DNA from: MWBF01 sp040772005
GTDB taxonomy: Bacteria > Chloroflexota > Anaerolineae > CG2-30-64-16
Assembly (NCBI GenBank): GCA_040772005.1
Contig: JAXGYZ010000002.1
Span: 372,001 to 436,000, forward strand
Direction of reading: 5' to 3'
DNA length: 64,000 nt
The translations under genes were made by a program, and so were the position numbers. Under the pieces are notes generated by a model. The model was not told the DNA's origin and did no database searches. It was given only the letters and a program-made list of their open reading frames with translations. Every line of letters starts with the position of its first letter. Position 1 is the stretch's first letter. This document shows, in pieces, positions 52,345 through 62,036 of this stretch.

Positions 52345-53472
52345 CTACCACAAGCTGCGATTCGTGCGGCCTGCCAGCACATCGGCGATCGGTTCGCGCC
52401 AGGCCGATTCCAGGTCGGCGCATGCGGCCAGCAGGCCATAGCAGCCCGTCAACATCTGATCGCCGTAGGGCACGGCATTGTAGATCGGCAGATCGGCATC
52501 TGCCAGCAGGCCGCGACGCGGGCCCACGACGGCCGCGAACGTCAGGGGCAGGGGCGTGGCATCGAGGACCAGCGCGCCGTGACCGTGGTCAGCAAACACC
52601 GCGTCATGGCGCACGGTTCCATCGGCCAGCGCGGTCAGCCAGCGCACCAGCGACGCGCGCGTCACTTCGCCGGTGTGGTGCTCGAACAGCCGCAGGAAGC
52701 GGCCCTCGTGAAACTGGAAGGCCAGCGTGTGGAAGTTGCCGACATTGACAATCAGGGGGTGCGGCTGGGCGAGGACCTGCGGATCGTGCCATGCGCCCAG
52801 CACGGCCGCGGGCGCGGTGTCCATGACGACCGTCGGAAGACTCGCCTGGCGGAGCGCAGTGCCGGCCAGGGCGGCCAACCGGGTCATGATAGGTGGCACG
52901 TCGTGGGCATAGGACGCAAAGGTGCTCAACCGGGTATCCCGGCGCAGGCGTTCCGCGAGGTAGTCCATGCGGAACTGCCGGTCGCTGACCTCCGGCGGCG
53001 CGGCCCCGTGATCGAACACGGCCAGCGCCAGGGCGTCGGGGCGCAGCGTCACGCCGAACGCGGCAAAGGCCCGCTCGATTGCCCGATAGTCGAAGTCGCG
53101 AAACTCGACGTGCGCGAACTCAGACTGTGCGGCCAGCCTGCGTCCCTCTTCGTCCGCGATGATCTCGATGCCAAGCTGCTCGCGCACCTGGTCCAGGTCA
53201 TCGTTGAAGGTCCTGGCGGCCTCCGGGGTGGCCAGCACGCGCAGCCCGGCGCGGCGGTGATCTTCGACTGCCCACGAGACCGGCCCGCCGCCCATCAGCA
53301 CGCCGGTAATCAGGAGGGGCCGGCCCGCCGCAGTCGCAGCCCGCACTTCCTGGCCGATGAGCAGGGTCGGCGACGGCATCACCAGCTTGAGGCTGTTTTC
53401 GATGGCCCGGTCGCTGTCGAAGAGCAGGATGTCCTGCGTGCCGGTGCCGATGTCGACGGTCAGGATTTGCAT
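52345..53472 (-). CDS. DUF1786 protein
   Basis: This 375-residue protein matches DUF1786, whose members have sometimes been labelled pyruvate formate-lyase activating enzyme-like. No radical-SAM CxxxCxxC is present. The N-terminus ILTVDIGTGTQDILLFD resembles the phosphate-1 loop of ASKHA ATPases, with a second HPLIVNVGNFHTLAF segment. An actin/Hsp70-like ATPase fold is plausible. Its stop is 41 bases before the flavin reductase pair. Function unknown. Confidence 0.75.
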   Translation of the reverse strand: MQILTVDIGTGTQDILLFDSDRAIENSLKLVMPSPTLLIGQEVRAATAAGRPLLITGVLMGGGPVSWAVEDHRRAGLRVLATPEAARTFNDDLDQVREQLGIEIIADEEGRRLAAQSEFAHVEFRDFDYRAIERAFAAFGVTLRPDALALAVFDHGAAPPEVSDRQFRMDYLAERLRRDTRLSTFASYAHDVPPIMTRLAALAGTALRQASLPTVVMDTAPAAVLGAWHDPQVLAQPHPLIVNVGNFHTLAFQFHEGRFLRLFEHHTGEVTRASLVRWLTALADGTVRHDAVFADHGHGALVLDATPLPLTFAAVVGPRRGLLADADLPIYNAVPYGDQMLTGCYGLLAACADLESAWREPIADVLAGRTNRSLW

Positions 53473-53485
53473 GGGTTACCTGATA

Positions 53486-53558
53486 GGTAACGAGTAAAGA
53501 GTAACGAGTAAACGTTGTAGTTACTCGTTACTTCTTACTCGTTACTCGTTACTCGTTA
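53486..53558. repeat. GAGTAAN heptamers in inverted arrangement
   Basis: GAGTAAC-type heptamers on the left (53486-53514) face TTACTCG-type heptamers on the right (53521-53558), giving a long possible hairpin between lipA and the DUF1786 gene. The right arm contains the TAA stop of lipA. Confidence 0.85.
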
Positions 53559-54513
53559 TAATACGCGCCTGGCCGTCGGCATGGTACGACGAGCGCACCA
53601 GCGGACCGGACTCGACCCATTTGAACCCGCGGCGTTCCCCTTCTTCTTGCAGCCGGACGAACTCATCCGGGTGATAGTAGCGCTCGATGGGAAGGTGGAG
53701 CTTGGTCGGCTGGAGGTACTGGCCGATGGTCAGGATGTCCACATCGACGGTGCGCAGCTCGTCCATGACTTCCAGCAGCTCATCCCAGGTCTCACCCAGG
53801 CCGACCATCACGCCCGACTTGGTCAGGCCCGCGGGGTACATCTCCTTCGCCATGCGAAGCACGGCCAGGCTGCGCGCAGGGCTGGCCTGCGGCCGCACCC
53901 ACCGCGAGAGCCGCGGCACGGTTTCAGTGTTGTGGTTCAGGATTTCGGGGCGGGCGTCCATCACGAGCTGGAGCGCGGCAGGGTCCGCCTTGAAGTCGGG
54001 GATGAGCACTTCGATGGTGCAGCCGGGCTGCGCCGCACGAATCTCGCGGATGGCGTTCGCGAAGATGTGCGCGCCGCCGTCGGGCTGGTCGTCGCGGTCA
54101 ACGCTCGTCAGCACGACATGGCGCAGGTTCATCACCCGCACGGACTCCGCAATACGTCGCGGCTCGTCCTCGTCCAGCGGCTCCGGCTTGCCCGACTTGA
54201 CGTTGCAGAACTTGCACGCGCGCGTGCAGATGTCGCCCATCAGGAGGAAGGTCGCGGTCCCGCGGCCCCAGCACTCGCCCAGGTTCGGGCACATGGCCTC
54301 TTCGCAGACGGTGTGGAGCGTCTGCCCGCGCATCAGGCTCTTGACCTGCCAGTAACTCTCGTTCTGGTTGAGCTTGACGCGCAGCCAGTCGGGCTTGCGG
54401 CCCACAGTCAGCCCGGATTCGGCAGGCACCGGCTCTTTGAGCCGGGTGTTCTTCGGCTCGCGCGCCGGCCGCGGCTCCAACGGGATCGGGTCAATCGTGA
54501 CGTTCTTTTGCAT
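53542..54513 (-). CDS. lipA: Lipoyl synthase
   Basis: This 323-residue radical-SAM enzyme inserts sulfur into octanoyl groups. All cluster motifs are present: auxiliary CEEAMCPNLGEC, radical-SAM CTRACKFC and the C-terminal RSSYHA serine motif. The ATG at 54513 is preferred; a TTG five codons earlier is possible. The last residues (TSNE) and the stop codon are encoded by the heptamer repeat. Together with lpdA upstream it marks a lipoate-dependent dehydrogenase function. Confidence 0.95.
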   Translation of the reverse strand: MQKNVTIDPIPLEPRPAREPKNTRLKEPVPAESGLTVGRKPDWLRVKLNQNESYWQVKSLMRGQTLHTVCEEAMCPNLGECWGRGTATFLLMGDICTRACKFCNVKSGKPEPLDEDEPRRIAESVRVMNLRHVVLTSVDRDDQPDGGAHIFANAIREIRAAQPGCTIEVLIPDFKADPAALQLVMDARPEILNHNTETVPRLSRWVRPQASPARSLAVLRMAKEMYPAGLTKSGVMVGLGETWDELLEVMDELRTVDVDILTIGQYLQPTKLHLPIERYYHPDEFVRLQEEGERRGFKWVESGPLVRSSYHADGQARIITSNE

Positions 54514-54524
54514 GTTACACTCGT

Positions 54525-54854
54525 TCAAGCGACGGCGATTGCTTGTTGTTTCAAGACTTCCTGGAAGAACATGGATAGCTCGTTGTTCCTCAGTTCATCC
54601 GGCGTTGCACCCCGTGCCTGGATGGGCTCAAGTATGCGGGCGGCGGCAACCCCCAGGATTTCAAGTCGTTCGCGCTCGTTATAGGGCGCCCAATCCGACG
54701 AAATGACAAATAGGTCGATATCGCTGCCCTCGTGTGCGCGCCCTGTTGCGTGAGAGCCGAAGAGCAGAACTTGTTCAACTTTGATGCCCATGCTACTCAG
54801 CGCCCTGCAGTAGCGAGCGACTAAGGATTTGCTGATAGTTCGTTTCTGAGCCAT
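54525..54854 (-). CDS. MNT-type nucleotidyltransferase antitoxin
   Basis: This 109-residue minimal nucleotidyltransferase has the motif LLFGSHATGRAHEGSDIDLFVIS (GS-x9-SDxDL). In HEPN/MNT modules it neutralises the HEPN partner by adding AMP. Its start overlaps the end of the HEPN gene by 34 bases. It is intact, unlike its toxin. Its stop is 11 bases before the lipA start. Confidence 0.85.
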   Translation of the reverse strand: MAQKRTISKSLVARYCRALSSMGIKVEQVLLFGSHATGRAHEGSDIDLFVISSDWAPYNERERLEILGVAAARILEPIQARGATPDELRNNELSMFFQEVLKQQAIAVA

Positions 54855-55212
54855 ATGAGGGCCTCCTCAGTCTGCCGCAAATAGGATCGCACAACCGGGT
54901 CTGTGTACTCGTTCAGAGTCCGTTGCAGGTCGTCAGGATAGCGCATCGGCACGCTGGCGTTGTTGATCTTGCCTATGAAATCCAGTATGTCTGATGGTAC
55001 GGACAATCCGCTCCTCTTGCCCAGTAGATCAGGTCATGGGTCTTCGCAGGAATTGTCTGTGTGGCCTCTGTTACATGCGCTTTGAGCATTTTCTCAAGCG
55101 CCAAATGACACATGAAGACGACGTAAATCCGCCGTCCTGTCTCCAGCATGTGCCGAGCCGTTTCCAGGTCGTACTCTGCCAATGCAATCCAATTGAGTGT
55201 ATCCGCTCTCAT
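54821..55212 (-). pseudogene. HEPN-domain toxin, frameshifted
   Basis: The first ~68 residues (MRADTLNWIALAEYDLETARHMLETGRRIYVVFMCHLALEKMLKAHV...DLIYWAR) are a HEPN domain that then runs out of frame to a stop at 54973. The remaining conserved C-terminus (SDILDFIGKINNASVPMRYPDDLQRTL...) continues in the adjacent frame to 54821. The shift is near 55015 and fits loss of one base. Joined, the length would be about 130 residues, normal for HEPN toxins. Mutation or assembly error cannot be separated here. Confidence 0.85.
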
Positions 55213-55228
55213 AGATACTGTTTTGAGA

Positions 55229-55260
55229 GGAGGAGTATCGGCAAGGGCCGATACTCCTCC
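55229..55260. repeat. Perfect 14-base-pair hairpin after lpdA
   Basis: GGAGGAGTATCGGC pairs exactly with GCCGATACTCCTCC across AAGG, 11 bases beyond the lpdA stop. It may terminate lpdA, though the T-run is poor. Confidence 0.7.
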
Positions 55261-55270
55261 AGGACTGTCT

Positions 55271-56713
55271 CTAAATGTGTATCGCCTGGCCCTCGACCGC
55301 GTGGGCGGCTTCCATCAGCACCTCCGACAGGGTCGGGTGGGCGTGGACGGTGCGGGCGATTTCCTCCGTGGTCAGCTCCCAGGTGTGCGCCAATGCCAGC
55401 TCCGGCAGCAGCTCGGTGACTTCCGGGCCGACCAGGTGGGCGCCGAGGATCTCGCCGTATTTCGCATCCGCGATAATCTTGACGAAGCCCTCGCGCTCGT
55501 TCAGGCCCAGCGCCTTGCCGTTCGCGATGAAGGGGAACTTGCCGACCTTGACCTCGTAGCCTTTTTCTGTCGCCTGCGCCTCAGTGTAACCGATGGAGGC
55601 TACCTGCGGCTTGCAGTAGGTGCAGCGCGGCATGAAGGCGTAATCCGCATCGCGGAGGGGCCGGGTCTCATGGCCGGCGATATGTTCGGCGGCGACCATG
55701 CCCTGTGCGCTCGCCACGTGGGCCAGCAGCAGCTTGCCGCTGACATCGCCGATCGCGTACACGCCCTTGACGTTGGTGCGCATGTATTCATCAATCACGA
55801 TGAATCCGCGCTTGTCCGTCTGCACGCCCGCGGCTTCCAGGCCGATGTTCTGCGTGTTGGGAGCCACGCCGACGGCCACCAGCACCATGTCGGCCTCGAT
55901 GGTCTGCTCCTCGTTGCTGCCCTGGTCCTTGACGCGCACCTTGACGCCGGTGTCCGTGGTGTCGATGCCTTCGGTGCGGGTGTTGACAAGCGTCTTGATG
56001 CCCTGGCGCTTGAACGCGCGCGCAACTTCGTTGGCGGTCTCGTCATCTTCGAGCGGCAGCACGTGGGGCAGCATCTCGATGACGGTTACCTCTGCGCCGT
56101 AGCTGCGGAAGACATAGGCAAACTCCATGCCTATGGCGCCGGCGCCGACCACCACCAGCCGCTTGGGCGCCTCGGTCAGGCCCAGGGCTTCGCGGTAGGT
56201 GATAATGCGCTTGCCATCGACCTGCATCCCCGGCAGCGAGCGCGGATGATGTCCGGTCGCGAGGATGATGTTTTTCGTGTCGAGCGTGCCGTCGAACTTC
56301 TGGCCGTTGACCATCGTGGCATCCGGCGCCGGCTTGACATCGACCTGGTTGGCCGACTTGAGGGTAGCCGTGCCCTGGTAGACGTCGATCTTGTTCTTGC
56401 GCATGAGCGACTGGATGCCCTTGACCAGGCGCTCGCTCACCTGCCGGCTGCGCTTGTGCGCGACGCTGTAGTCCAGCTTGAGGTTGTCGAAGCTGAACCC
56501 CAGCTCCTTGCCCTCACCCTTGAGGATGTTGGCGACCTCCGCGTTGTGGATGAGCGACTTGGTCGGGATGCAGCCGATGTTCAGACACACACCGCCGAGA
56601 AATTCGCGCTCCACAAGCGCCACCTTCAGGCCCAACTGGGCCGCACGAATCGCCGCCACATAACCGCCCGGCCCGCCGCCGATGACGGTCACATCATATG
56701 CCGGATTTGCCAC
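55271..56713 (-). CDS. lpdA: Dihydrolipoamide dehydrogenase
   Basis: This 480-residue E3 enzyme reoxidises dihydrolipoyl groups with NAD+. Seen are the FAD motif VIGGGPGGYVAAIRAAQLG, redox-active disulfide GGVCLNIGCIPTK, NAD-binding VVGAGAIGMEFAYVF and C-terminal HAHPTLSEVLMEAA with the catalytic His-Glu. No E1/E2 genes are in the window. AGGGAGGA lies before the ATG. Confidence 0.95.
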   Translation of the reverse strand: MANPAYDVTVIGGGPGGYVAAIRAAQLGLKVALVEREFLGGVCLNIGCIPTKSLIHNAEVANILKGEGKELGFSFDNLKLDYSVAHKRSRQVSERLVKGIQSLMRKNKIDVYQGTATLKSANQVDVKPAPDATMVNGQKFDGTLDTKNIILATGHHPRSLPGMQVDGKRIITYREALGLTEAPKRLVVVGAGAIGMEFAYVFRSYGAEVTVIEMLPHVLPLEDDETANEVARAFKRQGIKTLVNTRTEGIDTTDTGVKVRVKDQGSNEEQTIEADMVLVAVGVAPNTQNIGLEAAGVQTDKRGFIVIDEYMRTNVKGVYAIGDVSGKLLLAHVASAQGMVAAEHIAGHETRPLRDADYAFMPRCTYCKPQVASIGYTEAQATEKGYEVKVGKFPFIANGKALGLNEREGFVKIIADAKYGEILGAHLVGPEVTELLPELALAHTWELTTEEIARTVHAHPTLSEVLMEAAHAVEGQAIHI

Positions 56714-56792
56714 TGAGTCCTCCCTTTGACGCTACGACGCCCGCCCGTGCACCCACGGACGCGGCGGAAAGAATACACGATGCCAGACCTAC

Positions 56793-56821
56793 AGTCTACC
56801 AGTTTTGGCAGATAGTCACAA
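56793..56821 (-). promoter_or_regulatory. lpdA promoter
   Basis: On the minus strand TTGTGA and TAGACT are separated by 17 bases; predicted leader about 70 bases. Confidence 0.65.
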
Positions 56822-56863
56822 ACTGCGTGCCCAGACCCTTATATCCATCAGCATAAAGCACAA

Positions 56864-56894
56864 AGCGCAAGGTGTCTGTAAGACCCTTTGCGCT
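56864..56894 (-). terminator. Terminator of the HdrD-like gene
   Basis: AGCGCAAAGG-TCT pairs with AGA-CC-TTGCGCT, followed on the minus strand by TTGTGCTTT, 27 bases after the stop. Confidence 0.65.
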
Positions 56895-56920
56895 CTGACT
56901 GACCTGGTGCGCGCGGTTCG

Positions 56921-59005
56921 CTAGTCCTGTAGCTGCTTCTGGGCCGGCTCCACCAGCGCATCCGCGACAATCTCTGCGACGTCGCGAATGACGAGGTTCT
57001 CTGCGTCCAGCGCGCCGCGCGCATCCTCCAGCATGATGAGGCAGAAGGGACACGCTGCCGCGGCCTGCGAGGCGCCGGTGGCCTGGATGTGCGCCAGCCG
57101 GTTGCGGTTGACCCGTATGTCGCCCTCCTCTTCCAGCCAGACGCGCGCTCCGCCGCCGCCGCAGCACATCGCCTGGTCGCGCGTGCGTGCCATCTCGACC
57201 AACTGCATCCCACTCGCGGTTGCCAGCGCGCGCGGGGCCTCGTATTCGTCGTTGTAACGGCCGAGGTAGCAGGGGTCGTGGAAGGTAATCTGCTGACCCC
57301 GGTCATGATCCGGCTGCACGCGGATGTTCTGCTCGGCCAGCAGCGCCTCGATGTACTGCGTGTGGTGCATGACCTGGAAGTTGCCGCCGAACTGGGGGTA
57401 CTCGTTGAGCAGGGTGTTGTAGCAGTGCGGGCACTGTGTGAGGATGACCTTGAACTTGTACTGCTTCAGCGTTTCGATGTTGGCCTGGGCGAGCTGCTGG
57501 AAGAGGTACTCGTTGCCCGCGCGCCGGGCCGTGTCGCCGGTGCAGGTCTCTTCTTCGCCCAGGATGGCATAGTTGACGCCCGCGGCGTGCAGAATTCTTG
57601 CCAGCGCGCGCGTGACCTTCTGGTTGCGCGGGTCGTAGGCCCCTGCACAGCCCACCCACCACAGGACATCCGCCTCACCCACGTTCGCCATGACGGGCAC
57701 CTCGAAATCGAGCGCCTGTGTCCACGCGGTGCGCTTGCGGCGGGGCTGCTTCCAGGGGTTGCCGGAGCGTTCGATGTTCGTCAGGGTCGTCGCCAGGCTC
57801 GACGGGATATCGCCTTCCATCAACGCCAGGTAGCGGCGCATATCCACGATGGCATCCACATGCTCGATGAGGACCGGGCATTCGTACACGCAGTTGTAGC
57901 AGGTTGTGCAGGCCCACAACGTCTCCGGCTTGATGATGTCACCGACCATCGCCTTGGCCTCTGTGCCGTTGGTCGTTGCAGCCTGCGTGGCGTTTGTCCC
58001 ATTGCCGTTGGCTTTGCCGAGCAGCTTGGGTCCCTTCGCAGTCATGTAGTGCTGCAGGTCGAGGATGAGGTACTTGGGGTTGAGCGGCTGCTGGGCTTCG
58101 TAGGCCGGGCAGACGACCTGGCAGCGCCCGCACTCGGTGCAGGCGTCGAGGTTGGCGAGCTGCGGCCAGGGGAAGTCCGTCAGGCGCGAGGCGCCGAAGC
58201 GGTCGGCCTGCTCCAGGTTAGGAATCGGCTTCAGCGCGCCCTTGTTGCGGAAGGGCGCGACGAAGACGTTGAACGGCGAGGTGAAGATGTGGGCCATGTT
58301 GGTCCACGGGATAAGCGCAAAGAAGCCGGCCACCGCGATGAAGTGAACCGACCACAGCACCTGGTGCGCGACGCGCAGGCCCGGCTCCGCGCCGCCGCGG
58401 AACAGGAGGCTGATGGGGTAGCCGATGACCGAGAAGGTCGCCCATGCGGGCTGCTGGATCGCCAGCCGCAGCGCCTCCACGACGAGGCCGCTCAGCAGGA
58501 TGAAGGCCAGCAGCGGCAGCGTCGTGTTGAAGCGCCAGTCGATGTTCAGCCGGGGCGCGCGCTGGATGTACCGGCGATAGGCTGCCATGCCGAGGCCGAC
58601 GAGGCCGAACAACGCGGCCAGGTCCAGCACGACCTTGTAGAACAGATAGAAGCCGCCCTTGAGCAGCTTGGCATCGAAGAACAGCTCGAAGACATCGGCA
58701 TCCAGCGAGGCGAGGACCGTGCCGATGAAGAGCAGCACCATCGCCCAGAAGATGCCGAGGTGCATGGCGGCAGGGTAACGCTGGCGGAGGATGCGGAGCT
58801 GCGCGACGGCATACGTGAAGACGCGGCCGAGGCGGGCCAGCGGGCGGTCGAACGCGATCTGCGGTTGGCCGCTGCGCCAGAGCCGGTAGCGCCGGACGAG
58901 GCCCCAGATCATGACCAGCACGGAGAGGCCGATGGTGACGAACATGAACACCCGGAGGGGGATGCCGATGTTGTAGTAGCCGAAGCGCCAGGGGATGTTC
59001 TCCAT
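56921..59005 (-). CDS. HdrD-like Fe-S oxidoreductase with membrane domain
   Basis: This 694-residue protein has an N-terminal NarI/DsrM-like membrane part (about six spans), two 4Fe-4S motifs (CTECGRCQVVCPAYE, CTTCYNCVYECPVLIEH) and two CCG domains with WWVGCAGAYD, GEEETCTGDTARR, LTQCPHCYNTL, HDPCYLGRYND and MCCGGGGA. Such proteins move electrons between quinones and a cytoplasmic disulfide or flavoprotein partner. The ATG at MENIPWRF has AAGGAG nine bases upstream; the longer frame would enter the hairpin. It is last in the redox cluster. Confidence 0.88.
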   Translation of the reverse strand: MENIPWRFGYYNIGIPLRVFMFVTIGLSVLVMIWGLVRRYRLWRSGQPQIAFDRPLARLGRVFTYAVAQLRILRQRYPAAMHLGIFWAMVLLFIGTVLASLDADVFELFFDAKLLKGGFYLFYKVVLDLAALFGLVGLGMAAYRRYIQRAPRLNIDWRFNTTLPLLAFILLSGLVVEALRLAIQQPAWATFSVIGYPISLLFRGGAEPGLRVAHQVLWSVHFIAVAGFFALIPWTNMAHIFTSPFNVFVAPFRNKGALKPIPNLEQADRFGASRLTDFPWPQLANLDACTECGRCQVVCPAYEAQQPLNPKYLILDLQHYMTAKGPKLLGKANGNGTNATQAATTNGTEAKAMVGDIIKPETLWACTTCYNCVYECPVLIEHVDAIVDMRRYLALMEGDIPSSLATTLTNIERSGNPWKQPRRKRTAWTQALDFEVPVMANVGEADVLWWVGCAGAYDPRNQKVTRALARILHAAGVNYAILGEEETCTGDTARRAGNEYLFQQLAQANIETLKQYKFKVILTQCPHCYNTLLNEYPQFGGNFQVMHHTQYIEALLAEQNIRVQPDHDRGQQITFHDPCYLGRYNDEYEAPRALATASGMQLVEMARTRDQAMCCGGGGARVWLEEEGDIRVNRNRLAHIQATGASQAAAACPFCLIMLEDARGALDAENLVIRDVAEIVADALVEPAQKQLQD

Positions 59006-59052
59006 GTGACTCCGCTCCTTCGCGAGAGTGCGCTGCGCCAGCAGACCGGAAT

Positions 59053-59085
59053 AGAAAACGGGTTTGTAACACAAACCCGTTTTCT
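59053..59085. repeat. 15-base-pair hairpin, AAACCCGTT family copy 3
   Basis: AGAAAACGGGTTTGT pairs perfectly with its complement. It lies eight bases after the Mrp stop and before the HdrD-like gene; it may shape expression between them. Confidence 0.85.
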
Positions 59086-59092
59086 GAAAGTA

Positions 59093-60190
59093 TTACATTT
59101 CCAGCTTGATCGGCGCGCGGGGCGCGGCAGGCCGTTGCGCGTTGAGCACGCTCACCTGCGCCGCAACGCGCTGTGCAATGTCGCGGAAGACAGCCGCTTG
59201 CTCCGTATCCGGGCAGCAGGCCACGACCGGCTTACCCTGGTCGCCGCTCTCGCGGACGACAGGGGCCAGCTCCACCCGGCCGAGAAACGGCACGCCGAGC
59301 TTCTTTGCCGCGGCCTCGCCGCCGCCCACGCCGAAGACATCGCCTGCCATGTTTTCGATGATGCCCATGATGGGCACTTCCAGCCGGTTGAACGCGGTGA
59401 TGCCGCGCATCGCATCGGCCAACGCCACGGTCTGGGGGGTCGTGACAATCACGCCGCCCGTCAGCGGCACGAGTTGTGCGAGGCTCATCTGCGCGTCGCC
59501 TGTCCCCGGGGGCAGGTCCACGATAAGGTAGTCCAACTGGCGGTCGGCCGGGTTGGCGGCCTGCGGGTCGCCCCACGCGACATCGGTCAGCAACTGCTGG
59601 ATGGCCTTGTGGAGCATCGGCCCGCGCCAGACGAGCGCCTCGCCGTCAGGAACCAGGAAGCCAATCGACATGACCTGGATGCCGTGGGCCTCTGCGGGAA
59701 TCATCTGCTCGTTCTGCACGCCCGGCAGGTTAGTGACGCCCATGACAATCGGCACGTTGGGACCGTAGATGTCCGCGTCGAGGATGCCGACGCGCGCGCC
59801 CATCTGTCCGAGGGCCACGGCCAGGTTGGCGGCGACAGTGGTCTTGCCGACCCCGCCCTTGCCGCTGGCGACCGCAATGATGTTCTTAATCGGCACGTTC
59901 AGCTTGGCGCCGATGCGATTGTCGGCGCGCACCTGCGCGTCGAACTTGACGTTGACTTGCCGCACGCCGGGCAGTTTGGTGACCGCGGCCTGCGCTTCGC
60001 TCTCGATCTGGCTGCGCAGCGGGCACGCGGGCGTGGTCAACGTGATCGTGAAGCTCACGTCGCCGTCGTTGACCTCGATGTCCTTGACCATGTTCAGGGT
60101 CACAAGGTCTTTGTGCAGCTCCGGCTCCTGGACGGTTTTCAGGGCGCCGAGCACCATGTCTTTGGTAACTGTCTTGGGTTTGCCGAACAT
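59093..60190 (-). CDS. mrp: Mrp/ApbC-type P-loop ATPase without CxxC
   Basis: This 365-residue protein has an N-terminal DUF59 domain (VTKDMVLGALKTVQEPELHKDLVTLNMVKDI) and a Mrp ATPase domain with deviant Walker A ASGKGGVGKTT, ILDADIYGPNVP and DLPPGTGD. Mrp/ApbC carries 4Fe-4S clusters to apo-proteins. The family's ENMS-x-CPxC segment reads here IIENMAGDVFGVGGGE, so the cluster-binding CxxC is absent. The start at MFGKPKTV is chosen; the longer frame translates the heptamer repeat (RYSLLVTDYSLLIY). Confidence 0.88.
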   Translation of the reverse strand: MFGKPKTVTKDMVLGALKTVQEPELHKDLVTLNMVKDIEVNDGDVSFTITLTTPACPLRSQIESEAQAAVTKLPGVRQVNVKFDAQVRADNRIGAKLNVPIKNIIAVASGKGGVGKTTVAANLAVALGQMGARVGILDADIYGPNVPIVMGVTNLPGVQNEQMIPAEAHGIQVMSIGFLVPDGEALVWRGPMLHKAIQQLLTDVAWGDPQAANPADRQLDYLIVDLPPGTGDAQMSLAQLVPLTGGVIVTTPQTVALADAMRGITAFNRLEVPIMGIIENMAGDVFGVGGGEAAAKKLGVPFLGRVELAPVVRESGDQGKPVVACCPDTEQAAVFRDIAQRVAAQVSVLNAQRPAAPRAPIKLEM

Positions 60191-60220
60191 TGGGTTGTTG
60201 ATGCTCCGTGTTATGTAGAT

Positions 60221-60296
60221 GAGTAATGAGTAATCAGTAACGAGTAATGAGTAACGAGTAAAGGTCGTCTCGTTCTTACTCATTACTCTTTACTCG

Positions 60297-60306
<10 letters not shown>
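60221..60306. repeat. GAGTAAN heptamers in inverted arrangement
   Basis: About six heptamers (60221-60261) face complementary TTACTCN heptamers (60275-60306). The array separates mrp from the FAD oxidoreductase gene and includes the TAA stop of the latter. Confidence 0.85.
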
Positions 60307-61613
<1,307 letters not shown>

Positions 61614-61668
61614 CGCGCTGCACCCGGCAGCGCCTGCGCGCCGCGCCACCCCGCGAACACACCCATGC

Positions 61669-62025
61669 CTACTCCTCGACCACTTCGACGGGTTCTTCTT
61701 CGATGACAGGTTCCCCGGCCAGGTAGGCATCAATGTCGCGGCGGGCCCTTTGGTAGAGCACCACCAGGTCTTCGTCGGAGCCTTTGAACTGCATGACGGT
61801 CTGCGTGGCGCAGAGCTGGCAGCCGCGCATGTACTTGAAGCTGCCCTCATGGCACTTCACGCAGCCGTTCAGCCGGATCATCATCAGGGAGAACGCCAGG
61901 CTGTCGGGTTCTGTCTCCGGCAGTCTGGTAACACGCTCGACCAACGCGGCCCATTCGGGCCCGCGCAGGTCACGGAGCGACGGAATAAGCCGCGGGGGAA
62001 ACAACAATTCGGCCTTGGGATACAT
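61669..62025 (-). CDS. Small Cys-rich protein (two CxxC)
   Basis: This 118-residue protein has a central block CVKCHEGSFKYMRGCQLC, two CxxC pairs that probably bind zinc or a cluster. CVKCH also fits a haem-c motif, but no export signal is present. The C-terminus is acidic (EEEPVEVVEE). The family is not recognised. It lies 11 bases after the DUF1858 gene, in the redox cluster. Confidence 0.65.
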   Translation of the reverse strand: MYPKAELLFPPRLIPSLRDLRGPEWAALVERVTRLPETEPDSLAFSLMMIRLNGCVKCHEGSFKYMRGCQLCATQTVMQFKGSDEDLVVLYQRARRDIDAYLAGEPVIEEEPVEVVEE

Positions 62026-62036
62026 GACGTGCCTGT

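Noticed and set aside
53486..53558. Heptamer array as a CRISPR or attachment site
   Set aside because: Units are seven bases without spacers; no integrase or cas gene is near.
57089..60226. 1045-codon open frame on the plus strand
   Set aside because: Antisense to the HdrD-like and mrp genes, both of which have clear motifs.
60191..60283. N-terminal extension of Mrp (RYSLLVTDYSLLIY)
   Set aside because: It is a translation of the GAGTAAN heptamers; homologues start at the DUF59 domain.
61840..61900. CVKCH as a haem c attachment site
   Set aside because: The protein has no signal peptide or membrane segment; a zinc or cluster site with the second CxxC is likelier.
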